The position numbers and the translations under genes were made by a program. Shown one piece after another: positions 14,501-24,189 of a stretch of 64,000 nucleotides of DNA (the stretch's first letter is position 1; each line of letters begins with the position of its first letter). The notes below the pieces were generated by a model. It did not search any database, had not been told where the DNA came from, and saw only the letters and a list, made by a program, of their open reading frames with translations. This stretch comes from Linanthus parryae (taxonomy: Eukaryota > Streptophyta > Magnoliopsida > Ericales > Polemoniaceae): the NCBI GenBank assembly GCA_023055425.1, contig JALGPY010000005.1, forward strand, positions 5,729,501-5,793,500, written 5' to 3'.

Positions 14501-15707
14501 GGAACAGCTCTTCAAAATGATCCGAAAGAGTTCGGATAATGTCTTCATCCGCTGTGTGCCATCTTCCCGTAGCATCTTCAATTCCTCTTATGGTGTTTCG
14601 AGATTTTCTGGCTGAGGCCCTACGGTGGAAATAGGAAGTGTTCCTATCTCCACTTTTGAGCCATTGAATTCTCGAACGCTGGTGCCAATGGTCCTCCTCT
14701 TGTTGCAAAATAGTGTTGAGATCTCGCTTCGTCTTCCTGAGACTTCTCATCACTTGAGCAGTTGGCTTTAGTCGTGCCAATCTTGAGATTTCCTTCTTCA
14801 AATTTCTGATCTTCTTTCTTATTGCCCCAAACTCGTTTTTACTCCAAAGTTGGAGTCCTTCGGCACATTGATCTAACTTGTCTTTAACCGAAGTGTTACG
14901 AGTCTCCCATTCTGCGCGGACTTTATCATCACAGGTCGTATCGTTGATCCATGCAGCCTCAAAATGAAATCTCTTCGGCCCCAGGTTCGCCGAAGAATAA
15001 GTGCCCTCATGAACTTTTAGTTCAATTGGGTTGTGATCCGAAGTAGAGCTTACTAGATGAGTAACTCTAGCATTTCCATACCGGGCTTTCCAGTGTTGGT
15101 TGGCCACCACACGGTCTAGTCGTTCCCGAATATTAGCATCATCGTCTTGATTGTTGTTCCAAGTGAAAGGGTTTCCAACAAAACCCAGATCCTGCAAGCC
15201 GCAGTCAGAGAGAGCCTCCACAAAAGGGTCAATCTGAGATCCTGTGACTCCTCTTCCTCCTTCTTTTTCAAGATGAGAGCTTACCTCGTTAAAATCTCCT
15301 AGAACACACCAGGGAGCATCTCCTTGGGGTTTTAGTCGTCGAAGTAAGTTCCAGGAATGGTGGCGTTCACTCCTGGTTGGATCCCCGTAGAATCCAGTAA
15401 GGAACCAAATAGATGTACAATCCTCGAACTTCACCCTGCAGTGAATAAAATGGGTGTCATCCGCAAGTATGGTGACCTCAGTGGTCAAGTCCCATAAAAG
15501 CGCCAGACCCCCGCTTCGGCCAATACTATCAACGTAGTAGCCGTTTGCATACTCTATTTTGCGTCGAACATCTTCCATTTCAGTAGCTTTCAACCTTGTC
15601 TCCATCAGAAAGACGAGGTTGGGACGGCTTTCCTTCACGGTGTCGTGAAGGGAGAGAACGTTACGAGGGTTTCCAAGCCCCCGTACGTTCCAGCTGATGG
15701 TGCTCAT
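11547..15707 (-). CDS. LINE ORF2: endonuclease, reverse transcriptase, RNase H
   Basis: 1386 residues with no internal stop. The N-terminal apurinic-type endonuclease (about 1-230) shows SWNVRGLGN (N7), METR (E36), GDFN (138-141 region) and SDHNP (D224/H225), its catalytic signature. Reverse transcriptase spans about 445-735, with GPLKAPGIDGFPALFFQ, TDISKAYDRVEW, GLRQGCPISPYLF and the catalytic FADD at 688-691. A zinc-binding zf-RVT region (CPICKKEGESETHLFLEC) follows. A C-terminal RNase H domain has TDAAW, AEAEAV, ETDS and a final LADRIAKNG aspartate. The enzyme nicks target DNA and primes cDNA synthesis from the LINE RNA. The start ATG overlaps the ORF1 stop (ATGA), suggesting translation by termination-reinitiation. 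C-terminal RNase H is typical of many plant L1-clade elements. Confidence 0.95.
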   Translation of the reverse strand: MSTISWNVRGLGNPRNVLSLHDTVKESRPNLVFLMETRLKATEMEDVRRKIEYANGYYVDSIGRSGGLALLWDLTTEVTILADDTHFIHCRVKFEDCTSIWFLTGFYGDPTRSERHHSWNLLRRLKPQGDAPWCVLGDFNEVSSHLEKEGGRGVTGSQIDPFVEALSDCGLQDLGFVGNPFTWNNNQDDDANIRERLDRVVANQHWKARYGNARVTHLVSSTSDHNPIELKVHEGTYSSANLGPKRFHFEAAWINDTTCDDKVRAEWETRNTSVKDKLDQCAEGLQLWSKNEFGAIRKKIRNLKKEISRLARLKPTAQVMRSLRKTKRDLNTILQQEEDHWHQRSRIQWLKSGDRNTSYFHRRASARKSRNTIRGIEDATGRWHTADEDIIRTLSDHFEELFQSSNPSGNDMNLMLNYINEGISCDQREFLERPYTIQEVTNSLWQMGPLKAPGIDGFPALFFQRYWSFLKKEVGDCVLSILNGKRSVAEFNHTLLALIPKVKQVRTPTDLRPISLCTVIYKLVSKTMANRLKQVLPSIISENQSAFVPGRLITDNIISAFEILHSMKHRMKGKEGVIGFKTDISKAYDRVEWIFIIKVMEKLGFGPKWVNLVYDCISTTTFSFSFKGQVVGYVRPKRGLRQGCPISPYLFLFCGEVLSRALTYALFSGTITGATASRGGPRVSHLFFADDSMIFTKATTNEVQALATILKQYEAATGQQINLQKSSAVLSSNVSEAEGTRLCSLIGVKKEKLHDRYLGLPTEMGKSRMINFKSIDERITAKLQGWKEKYLSPAGKEVLLKSVIEAIPTYTMGCFKLPLNLCDKIEADMARFWWNSSPSNRKISWISWEKMKKSRKEGGIGFHHLKHFNTAMLGKQFWRVLMNPEKLHARILRHKYYKQEGLLKTECKKGVSYLWRSILSSKKLVLDGCRWRLGNGENLDAFKDPWLLRSPSFKPFTPHSESSNVPIANLITEQRQWDKRKLTNFFWKEDIKEIERIKIPTIPQPDRLLWHYSEHGNYTVNSAYQLLIQQETMKSTVQYGGPSKTQQDWWKIFWSQKIPKRVLYPIWRAMHNSLPVRSNLSHRGITVDNLCPICKKEGESETHLFLECPAAKQSWTILFGEDFIRQCPGPFQTWFPQMFLDRGKIERLKMSALINRLWWNRNNLIFKNTQESPEQLTRGVEEYLYELDLYMQVDNSIAPAQICTPPAESSPKNPPEGWVVINTDAAWNPSQGLAATGVTLRDHTGVFIAGRTTRIPFPLSAKVAEAEAVLDGLKLASEMNKQRVWIETDSLSTSKLLGTGEGREKVKEDGTETGRTLEECIAILGQLEGHVVTHIPRMWNRLADRIAKNGLGLDLNQCNLWVGTPPVWAIDLYFEDVMGRFGMSMN

Positions 15708-17122
15708 TGTGTTAGGCGGGGCTGTTCAACAGCCTCCGCCTCTGGTTCCATTGTGTGGTTTGTACTTGCAATCTCCTCCACTATTTCGTCCACCTGTTGC
15801 ATTTCTTCCTCAACAGTGACGGTGGGGTCCACTGTCAAGGGAGAGTTTTCAATGGGGGGGGTCACGCAACAGTTTCTCTTTCCTCCAACTATCATTCCCT
15901 GCTCCGGGATAATTGAAGATTGTTGCTTCATTTTCCTTTTATTTCCTATGTCTGCTTCTTCCGCCTTCTCCTTGATTTTTGCACGGGCCCTGTCTTTGAC
16001 GTTGATATGCTTCCTTTTTCCTGCTTTCTTTGACTTTGGGGCATCCGAAGATCCCGTGGCAAAAGGGTTTTGAGGGGGATCCGTTGGACTTTCAGAATCC
16101 TTCCCACATGGATTATCCATATTTGGGAGGTTGAAGATGGGGGCAATCATTACTTGATTACCTAAATCTTTAGAGATAATTCCCAAATCAGTGGGAATTG
16201 ATGGGAATAGATTTGGTGATGATCTTGGTTGCCAAACGGAATTTTTTGACTTATCATCAAATTTATGTAAATCTTTTCCTCGATACTGGTCAACTTTCCC
16301 AGAGGAGAAATTACGGTTTTGCCCATCCCCGGCACGCCGCTTCTCGTTCTTCGGGTCTTGTTCGCCGTTCTTCCTCTTCCCGGCGGATTTACCAAGCATC
16401 CAGTCCCCGAATTCTGGCATTTGATTTTGCTCAATCATGGCACTTCGCTTAGGACAGTCCCTTGCTTGATGTTCAATAACACCACACCATTCGCAAATGC
16501 ATGGCAGCCTTTCGTACTTGAGATTTACCCAGCACTGTTCTCCTTCTTCCGTTCGAATTTTTGCCCTCCTCCGTAGGGATCTGTAAGTTTTGGTTCGGAC
16601 TCGAGCACGGATGCATCGGTCTTTTTCAGCACCATCCAAGTGGACAGTCACTTTTTCCACATCTCCTATAGAGGCCGCAATAAGAGCTCCTATATCTTCA
16701 TGAATGAGATGGACTGGAAGACCAAAAATTTGGACCCAAATCCGGATATCTGTGAATCTGCAGTTTTCAACATTGTCTTTGATGTTCCAATCGCGTAGCA
16801 ATAGCAATCGGTTGTCAAAGTTCCATGGACCACCGAAGAGAGCTCTTTCTAACGAGGACTTGTTGTTGAACTTAAAGATGAAAGTGTTATAGTTAACATC
16901 CATCACCTTAAGATCGTCCTCTGGGCACCACAATCGTCTAAAGAGTTCTCTCATTCCTTGCCTATCAACCACTTCATTTCCAACAAACTTGCCAATGAGG
17001 CAGAGTTTCCAGTCTTCCTTTACTTTGTTGCAAGTCTCCTTTCCCACCACGATCTCCGACTTCTCCTCGTCGGATAGCGTGATTTTGTTGATCCAATCGT
17101 CCTCTTCCCTGCCAGCCCCCAT
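15704..17122 (-). CDS. LINE ORF1: nucleic-acid-binding protein with zinc knuckle
   Basis: I choose the ATG at 17122 (MGAGREEDDWINKITL), because longer extensions upstream run past the element's 5' boundary at 17208. This gives 472 residues. Residues about 35-165 resemble the DUF4283 domain of plant LINE ORF1 proteins (LFGGPWNFDNRLLLLRDW, FGLPVHLIHEDIG). A CCHC zinc knuckle, C-x2-C-x4-H-x4-C, lies at about 210-223 (CEWCGVIEHQARDC). The C-terminal half is charged and low in complexity. The protein should bind LINE RNA in the retrotransposition particle. The final TGA overlaps the ORF2 ATG. Confidence 0.9.
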   Translation of the reverse strand: MGAGREEDDWINKITLSDEEKSEIVVGKETCNKVKEDWKLCLIGKFVGNEVVDRQGMRELFRRLWCPEDDLKVMDVNYNTFIFKFNNKSSLERALFGGPWNFDNRLLLLRDWNIKDNVENCRFTDIRIWVQIFGLPVHLIHEDIGALIAASIGDVEKVTVHLDGAEKDRCIRARVRTKTYRSLRRRAKIRTEEGEQCWVNLKYERLPCICEWCGVIEHQARDCPKRSAMIEQNQMPEFGDWMLGKSAGKRKNGEQDPKNEKRRAGDGQNRNFSSGKVDQYRGKDLHKFDDKSKNSVWQPRSSPNLFPSIPTDLGIISKDLGNQVMIAPIFNLPNMDNPCGKDSESPTDPPQNPFATGSSDAPKSKKAGKRKHINVKDRARAKIKEKAEEADIGNKRKMKQQSSIIPEQGMIVGGKRNCCVTPPIENSPLTVDPTVTVEEEMQQVDEIVEEIASTNHTMEPEAEAVEQPRLTQ

Positions 17123-17615
17123 CGTACAGATCTTGACCTTCTTCTCTCGAGAGAGAATTCTAGAGAGAGAAAATTGAGAATTAAAAATATGGTAGTTGTA
17201 CAATGGTGATGAATAATTTACTTTTACGCACATTATGAGTAATTTCATAGATAAATATTTCATAAAAAGTAAGCATATTATTGAAGATATTTTCAATAAA
17301 AGAAGATATTTTTTCTTCTAAAATAAAGATATTTTCATACTTTCCTTTAAAAGAAAATATATAATATTTTCAAACTTTAAAAACCCTTAAGAAGTTCACA
17401 ACCTTGTTATTTTTCAAGAAAAGAAGTTCACAATTTTATTAAAAGACCAGAATTTCCCATATAGTTAGTTAAAATTTATATAAGTTGACAAAATAATTTT
17501 CGAGAAACAATTATAATCAGTTGAAAATGAAAATGTAGTGCAACAATTATATCGTTAGTAAGACGAACGAATGTAATAAATATTATGGAGAGTATTCCAT
17601 ATCACTACACACATA

Positions 17616-17868
17616 CTACTTTTGTTTCTTCTCTTTCACCTTACAAGGACTTTTTACCCGTAATTGGGTCACTTTGACTCGGTGATTTGAATATCAAAAC
17701 AATGTATTTTTTTGTCAATTTTTTGTTGTATTGTAGAGTTTTCTCTACAAGATCATGCAAAGATTACCAAATTCGTGTGTCGTTTTGCTAACCAAATCAC
17801 CGGGTCAAAGTGACCCAGTGAATAGTGTCAAAAAGTGAAGTAAGGTGAAAGAGAAGAAACAGATGTAG
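17616..17868. mobile_element. Stowaway-like MITE, copy A of a local family (253 bp)
   Basis: Begins CTACTTTTGTTTCTTCTC and ends GAGAAGAAACAGATGTAG, with flanking TA at 17614-17615 and 17869-17870. The arms contain GGGTCACTTTGACTCGGTGA and its complement. It forms one long foldback, shares its core with copies at 18655, 18937 and 32940, and has no coding capacity. Confidence 0.75.
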
Positions 17869-17993
17869 TATATTATAATTACCCATCATTAACGTAGTGA
17901 ATGACATAACATGTAGGAGTATTGAATAATGGGGCCTCAAATGAGAAACTCGCCTAAGGCCCCTGAATAGGTAGAGACGGCCCTGCTAAGTAG

Positions 17994-18650
17994 TACTTCG
18001 TCACAATTTTTTCAGTAGACTTTAGAGGTCATTATAACCGACAAATGTAGCTAACAATATGATACGAACATCTACTAATTTTTCATATCCTACTTTTAAG
18101 AAAGATTTATAATATTATGAAATATTTACATATTTTTCGTATGATATCGTTAGTTAAATTTGTCGGTCAAACTCCTGAAATCAATCGGGAAGATTCTAGG
18201 AAAACGTAGGTGAATTTCGATTTTACATAAAGTCCTCTCACCCTATCGTTACTAGGTTTTTCATGTTAGATGAAAATGGGCGTTATTGATTAAGAGTACA
18301 AACTCAGTTGTTACATGTCAATATAAATTACCCGCTTGGAGATAATTTTCAACATCATGGACCAATGTAAGGCAGCCGCTCTACTATGAACATGGAGATA
18401 GTAATGATCGACGACAAGATGAGTCACAATGATCCGATATCGGATTTCTCCATCACATCGTTGTTGTTATAGAAACTGACGTTTTACTAGCCGGTACCAA
18501 ATTCCTCGATTGATATATTACGTAGAAATTAACATTTTACTAGCCGATATCAAATTCCTCTACTAGATACAGTATTACGTTAGCCGCACAAATTGAGAAT
18601 CAAAATTCAGTGTTCAAAAGTCTTACCAGTTAAAATTAGAAATTAACAAG
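17994..18650. other. Intergenic DNA with a tandem duplication
   Basis: No gene. It contains a two-copy repeat of about 53 bp at 18471-18580, with units starting AGAAACTGACGTTTTACTAG and AGAAATTAACATTTTACTAG. Confidence 0.5.
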
Positions 18651-18654
18651 ACTA

Positions 18655-18902
18655 GTCTTCTCTTTAGTCTCATTCTGACTTTTACCATTATTCACTGGGT
18701 CACTTTGACCCGGTGATTTGTATATTAAAATGATGAATTTTTTGATAAATTTTTCATGGTTTTGTTTGGTAAAATTTGCTCTATAATACGGGGAAAAGTT
18801 TATCAAATAATCGCATTGTTTGCTGCTCAAATCACACGAACATAGTAACCCAGTGAATAGTGGTAAAAGTTAGAATGTACCTAAAGAGAAGAGACGGAGT
18901 GG
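18655..18902. mobile_element. Stowaway-like MITE, copy B
   Basis: Same foldback family as the 17616 element: CACTGGGTCACTTTGACCCG in the left arm, ACCCAGTGAATAGTGGTAAA in the right. The right end GAAGAGACGGAGTGG is followed by TA. The left end appears shortened. Confidence 0.65.
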
Positions 18903-18936
18903 TACGTGACAGTACAATGACCAGCAAATACTGGTA

Positions 18937-19179
18937 TGTTTCTTCTGTTTCTTCTTAGTTTGACTTTTTCATCTGTAGCAATGTCACTTTGACATGTTGA
19001 TTTAATAGCGATTAAAAATTTTGATAATTTTTCTTGGTGTTGTAAAGTGAAGTTTACTATACAATATCTTGAAAAAAATACTGAATTATTGCATTGCATT
19101 GTTAATCAAATTATCGGGTGAAAGTGACTTGATGAATAGTGTTAAAAGTGGGACTATAAGATGAAACAGGAGAATGCAC
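18937..19179. mobile_element. Stowaway-like MITE, copy C
   Basis: TA-flanked (18935-18936, 19180-19181). The left end is TGTTTCTTCTGTTTCTTCTT and the right end AAGATGAAACAGGAGAATGC. The core resembles copies A and B but is more diverged. Confidence 0.6.
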
Positions 19180-19278
19180 TAGTGAAATAATAAAAATATG
19201 TGCTCTCCAATATTTATTATACTAGTTAATTAATGTAACAGTAAGTTCGGTGGTATACCACGGCACACTGCCAATTCA

Positions 19279-19938
19279 TCAATTGCATTGCCCTGAAACG
19301 CTACATCCACCGCCGGAGATCTCATTCTCCGCCGCTCCGATCTTCCCCCTCGCCGGCGGATCCGTAAGCAGAGTCACAAGCAGATCAGAGAATGCGCCGA
19401 TGATAACCTTATGCGTGCTCTTCGGATTCAGCTCCAGATAGCACGTGAGCAGCTCGTGCAGGTAATCCCAATTCGATCTCACATCCATCAAATCACGCGC
19501 CTCCACCATCTCCTGCATCGACCGCCGGAAGTCCAGGTACGGATCCGGCGAGTACGTCGGCACGGCCACTCCTCCGCCGACGACCGCGTCGTTTTCCGGC
19601 GCGGCGGCGGCGGCGGCGGAGGAGGAGGCGATGGAGTTGGAGCGGCCGGGGGAGGAGAAGAAGAAGCGGCGGGAGGCGAAGGCGGCGGCGAAGTCGGCGG
19701 CGTCGGAGTCGGAGTCGGAGAGTTCGTCGCCGGAGATGGATTTGGAGGTGGTGGTGGTGGAGTCGTCGTAGAGGGAGTTGAAGTTCTTCACGAGATTCGA
19801 TGATGCGGTTTTTGCGGAGGAGGAGGTTGTTGGTAATGGACGGTTGTGATCTTCTGATGGTGATGAAGATGATGGGGAGGTTGTTGAAGTTGTTGTTTGG
19901 AATCTCATCTTGCTGAAGCAGATATTGATGTTCCGCAT
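19279..19938 (-). CDS. OVATE family protein (transcriptional repressor)
   Basis: 219 residues in one exon, as usual for OFP genes. The conserved C-terminal OVATE domain spans about 128-192: YSPDPYLDFRRSMQEMVEAR, NWDYLHELLTCYLELN and HKVIIGAFSDLLVTLL. The N-terminal part is Ser/Thr/Ala-rich, low in complexity and acidic. OFPs are plant-specific nuclear repressors that interact with TALE homeodomain proteins and TRM proteins and influence organ shape and cell-wall formation. Which OFP this is cannot be decided here. A second in-frame Met (MRFQTT) at residue 11 could be the start instead. The coding region is much more GC-rich than its surroundings. There are no breaks, so I expect a functional gene. 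Confidence 0.93.
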   Translation of the reverse strand: MRNINICFSKMRFQTTTSTTSPSSSSPSEDHNRPLPTTSSSAKTASSNLVKNFNSLYDDSTTTTSKSISGDELSDSDSDAADFAAAFASRRFFFSSPGRSNSIASSSAAAAAAPENDAVVGGGVAVPTYSPDPYLDFRRSMQEMVEARDLMDVRSNWDYLHELLTCYLELNPKSTHKVIIGAFSDLLVTLLTDPPARGKIGAAENEISGGGCSVSGQCN

Positions 19939-20021
19939 TTGTGTTGAGGAGGAAGGGAGTGAGTGAGGAAATGACTTAATTCTTCATTTCAGAAAATTAG
20001 TTTTAGGAGGCAAAAGCGGTG

Positions 20022-20031
20022 TTTATTTATA
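20022..20031 (-). promoter_or_regulatory. Candidate TATA box of the OVATE gene
   Basis: TATAAATAAA on the minus strand lies about 85 bp upstream of the OVATE gene's ATG, a plausible position for a short-leader plant promoter. Confidence 0.5.
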
Positions 20032-20154
20032 CTACTGCTAGCAAAGATTGAGACAAACACAAGGAAGATATAGTGGTAAAAGACACTTTTATCCCATCCA
20101 GTTTGATCAAATGACATTTTCACCCCTCTTGTGCGCCGAACTTCAAGTAACTAG

Positions 20155-20244
20155 GAGCATCTCTAAACCATGTCATTTTCCCTCTTCCTCTCCTATCACG
20201 GGCCTACTATTTTCCTTCCCCTCTCCCCGGGGTTGGAGATGCTC
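20155..20244. mobile_element. Very short Tourist-like relic
   Basis: GAGCATCTCTAAACC at the left and GGTTGGAGATGCTC at the right are inverted ends of the GAGCATCTCC type seen elsewhere in this window. It is only about 90 bp, with imperfect flanking trinucleotides (TAG/TTA). Confidence 0.45.
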
Positions 20245-20503
20245 TTACACCTCTGTTTGTGATAGCATTATTTTATTTAGAGATGTGACGACATTAGTTT
20301 TAGGGTGTGGTCAATCAATAAAAATAAATTTGGAGATAAATTTTTTCCTATATAATGCAAAAAGTCTAATATACTCCTAATTTTTTATGGGTACAATTAA
20401 AGATGGATATTTGGTTAAAGGAATTGTTTAATGACCTAGGCCTACATCAAGATCATGCTATAGTAGTTTGAAAAAACAAAGTTTAAAAAAAAAAAAAGAA
20501 GAA

Positions 20504-20587
20504 GATCATGCTGACATATTCACCAAACCAGTTTCAGAGAGCAAGTTCCAGCATTGCTTAGAACTGCTCAATATCACGAGCCACTAA
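20504..20587 (+). pseudogene. Ty1/copia polyprotein C-terminal remnant
   Basis: Reads DHADIFTKPVSESKFQHCL and on through ELLNI to a stop at 20585-20587. This matches the conserved end of copia RNase H (ADIFTKPL...F..LLG). The upstream part is lost; an A-rich stretch precedes it. The following 250 bp may be the associated 3' end but has no matching second LTR here. Confidence 0.7.
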
Positions 20588-23500
20588 GCTTTTCGGGACT
20601 ATTGGGACCCTTCAGGGGTCAATAAGTCTCTTTGATCAGAGACATCTGGTGCGGTGAAGACGCGACATTGTTTTTTAGGAGAGAAGCGTGTTTTAATGAA
20701 GAGATGATTCAAGTCAAGGTGAAGATTTGTTAGATTTATGTCTTGAATAATCAAGGTCTCAAATTTAGCATATAGGATGATCGTGCGATCAGAACCCTGA
20801 GGGGTTTTCTTATGTGCCTTGATCATGAGGTATAGGGGTGGCAATTTGATTGTTTCCTTCGTCCTTTGGAAAATCTAAGGCACTTGCACCTACTAGTCTC
20901 TTGTTGATGTATGGTCTTTGTAATTGGTTTCTCTAAAAAATAGATTTCTGGCATTGCCGTGAACGTAGTTAATGTATTTCGTTAGCGATCCCTATTAATT
21001 TTTTGTCTACAACGTTCGTTTATTCATTCTTGATTGCCCATTCCTTACAACATATCTGCACCCTCCCCCCCATCCGAATATGTAGTACCTCATTTTACAA
21101 AAAAGTACAACTTTTTTTCTACCTTCATTCATTACAAACTTCCTTCCTAATTTTAAATTTTACTACTTCATTTCTGAGATAACTACAAACTTGTAAAAGA
21201 ATGGAAAACTTCAATACTTCATGTAAGCGTTATTATCCCTATCAACGTCAATGGAGAGAGCCAAAGCATGTGTTGGTGAGGTATGTACCTTTGTAGTGAA
21301 GGGTGGTGTTTGTATTCGGACCTGACGAGATTCAAAGACGACTGCGTACACAGTGGACCAATTAGCTTTTCTTTTTTACAGCAAGAATCTGTAACATACA
21401 TAGAATACAATTATACCATCATTTTCATTTCACAGCTTTTTTTCTTGTTTTACCAACTTCCTTCGAAGACTTGTCACTTGTCAGTGTTTGATTGGCTATC
21501 ATCCGCCCGATTACTCCGCAATCCGCATACTGTTATTTGTTTAAAAGCCTGTTTTTTTTGCTCAATATACGTTTCACATTGCAGTTCTGTTTCACTTAAA
21601 ATGTTTTTCGGGCAACATTGTAAAAGAAAAGAAGCGTTTTTGCAACAACTCTTGCATTTTTTTCAAATTAATTTTTCTTCTTAAACAGCTACCAACCATT
21701 CTCGAAATTAGGGCTTCGAATATTGTTTGAACCATTACTGTCTACTCGATTTTCCTTTTACAGAATATAAATTACATGGGGATTTGGAACTTAAGCTTGT
21801 TTACTTACGCAATAAGCAACATAGTGCCGGTGTATTAATTTGTTTTTGTAATCATCAGGAAAATCAAAAGATGAGTAACCAAAATGTTACCATGATATTC
21901 ATGACCCGAACTGGTGTTTTATGATACTGTTGCGTGGCTAAATTATTTCATTGCCGGTTTGGTACGTTCTCTTCGATTAACATCAAAGTAATAATTCTTG
22001 ACATATCATGACTTTATTTATGAATAGTACTTGCCTTTTTCAAATAAGAAATGGGGCAATGATACGTGAATCACCACTAACCATAGTTTTGAAAGTGTGC
22101 TAGATCGAGTATTCACATTGGAAGCTCTTGCCTTAAGAACCATATTTGATCCCTACTACTAGAGGGACTTTTTTTTTTTTTTTTTTTGCCAAGGGGTGCC
22201 ATTGAAAATTTCTCATAAACAAGAATATTCATGTCAATTTTTTTGGAACTAGGGTGCGGCACTCTAATTCCGCCTCTGTCAACTAGCTAGACTTGAGAAC
22301 TAAGTTTGAAAGTCAGACAATCCCCTTGTCTCATTTCTCTTTAAGAGTAATAATTTCCGAATACATTTGAAAAGAAAATGTGCTCTCCACACTTAGTTAC
22401 GTACATTACAAGTGATAACCGATCGATGATTTCTGATTTTATCTCAAACTTGGCGGTTGCCCACACTCTTAGGTTATTTGACCTCACTTGTAGTTTTTGA
22501 TTCTTCAACTGTAAGCGAATGCAACTCAAGAACAACTTTCTTGGTTGCGTTAGTAGGGATGATTTCTTTTGCACCTAGACATAGTCAACACACAAAGAGC
22601 CTGGGTATTATGGTGTCTGACAGTCTATCGCACTGGTGACCTATAGTAGAATTTGTTTTATGTAACAATTTTGTCTTTTTTAAATAATAAAAAAATTATA
22701 TTTTGTTGTTTTCATTAAAATTTGTTTTTAATTAACTATTTTTATATCTTTTTAAGATTAAAATCAGTTTGTTTTTCATAACTTCAACTAATTTTACCTT
22801 TTACTCATGAAAATAATTTTTCAGGAGATAAAACAAAAGAAATGTAAGCCATCTTTTTTTCTAAATTGATGAGCAAAATCGTTTGGAAAAATTTATAGCC
22901 ACAAAGTAAGCAATCTTTTTATTTTTCTATAAAAAGATAAAACATCATTTAAATTTAAAAAATAAAACAAAAGCCTTGGCATCAACTCATTCTGGACAAA
23001 TCTGTTGGCAGCTCAAGAACTTTAATTCGCTGTGGTACATCCCGCAATATGTCTCGTGCACTATTTGCAGAACATAGGAATAAAGGACCATTAAGACTAG
23101 AGTTCAACCTTTTGTAGGGAAGTTTTTGGAGGTGCCATAACCGTTAACAAACCACAAGTACTATTAGCTGCAATAAGTGAGGCAATGGTGAAAATTACTT
23201 TCAAACATCACCATTTTAGCATGTCACGAATCACCTGTCAACGTTATATCACACATGGTATGGTGCGTACTAACCGGTCCAAGTATCTATCCTCAACTAC
23301 CATCTTCTTAATTTTCAGTTTACGTCTTGTCATTTTACCTGCCTAATTTTGCTAAACATAACTACACGCATCTTCTTTTAGATGTTTTACTTTCAGTTAA
23401 GTAGTCTATTAATATCGTCGCAGCTATAAATAAAACAGTTTTATCGGTAGTTACAATGTTTTAATAAAAGAATGTGAAGAAACAGAAGAAGACAAGTCTA

Positions 23501-23760
23501 TCCTCTAGTGAGCTAGCAAGATCAAGCAAAACATACTTCATGTCTCTAATTAATAGAATAAAATCAAACCCCCAACTTGTGCTAAGAATCGTACTAATCG
23601 CATTATTGCAAGTTTCTTTAATTGTTTAAACCATCTTCAAGTACAACAAAAACATTCATTTATCCATTTTCAAGAGAGAAAACAGCATGGTGATAAATAA
23701 TTAATATCTCCTAGTAGATACAATTATTTCAAAAGAAAAAGAAATTTGACAGAAATCAGA
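20588..23760. other. Long intergenic stretch, no gene recognised
   Basis: AT-rich DNA without a credible gene on either strand. A T-run near 22170-22190 is followed by TGCCAAGGGGTGCC. The short ORFs here lack domain-like sequence. Confidence 0.4.
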
Positions 23761-23763
23761 GAG

Positions 23764-23875
23764 TATCTTCCAGAAATGTACGATAATGTATGGAAAATAA
23801 ATAAATTACGTAACCCCTAGCCTTCCAAGCTAACGATGTGGGTTCGATATCTTCCAGAAATGTACGATAATGTAT
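23764..23875. repeat. 28-bp direct repeats flanking a tRNA-like segment
   Basis: A perfect 28-bp repeat starting TATCTTCCAGAAATGTACGA lies at 23764-23791 and 23848-23875. The 56-bp spacer includes AAGCTAACGATGTGGGTTCG, which resembles a tRNA T-arm/B-box (GGTTCGA). It may be a degenerate SINE remnant, but 28 bp is long for a target duplication. Confidence 0.6.
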
Positions 23876-24068
23876 TAGATTCGAAGAAGATGATGGTATG
23901 GTGGTGAAGTAGGGAGGAAGAAGCCAAGGACCAACTTTGGTGTGCCAAACGAAGAAAAATGAGTAATTAACAGATTAATGAAGTGGGTCTAATAATAGTC
24001 TGATCCAATCTTATAGAGGAGACAAGAAATCTGAGGGCATAGCTGTAGAAGATGTCTCTCTTTTGGAT

Positions 24069-24184
<116 letters not shown>

Positions 24185-24189
24185 CTTGG

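Larger units (their letters stand above)
11494..17208 (-). mobile_element. Full-length L1-type LINE, both ORFs open
   Basis: A 5.7-kb non-LTR retrotransposon on the minus strand. Its 3' tail is the T-run at 11494-11527 (poly-A on the coding strand). The 5' UTR is about 17123-17208. ORF1 and ORF2 follow with a 4-nt overlap. ATGAATAATTTAC occurs at 11481-11493 and again at 17209-17221, an exact target-site duplication that may be up to 17 nt because the following T residues are shared with the tail. Intact ORFs, an intact 5' end and an exact TSD indicate a young, possibly competent copy. Confidence 0.92.
11386..17985. mobile_element. Non-autonomous hAT element split by a LINE
   Basis: Ends are CATGGCCGTCTC at the left and the complement of CAGGGCCGTCTC at the right. 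The flanking 8-bp duplication CTAAGTAG at 11378-11385 and 17986-17993 is exact. Eight-bp TSDs and CAGGG-type ends are hAT hallmarks. Without the LINE and one copy of the LINE's TSD it would be about 880 bp, with no transposase. A Stowaway-like MITE (17616-17868) also lies within its right half. Confidence 0.75.

Noticed and set aside
11560..16576. Several plus-strand ORFs of 60-158 codons
   Set aside because: Antisense shadows of the LINE ORFs.
19411..19803. 130-codon plus-strand Gly-rich ORF
   Set aside because: Antisense of the OVATE gene's GC-rich coding region.
23792..23847. tRNA gene
   Set aside because: Only a T-arm-like phrase is visible; no full cloverleaf could be drawn.
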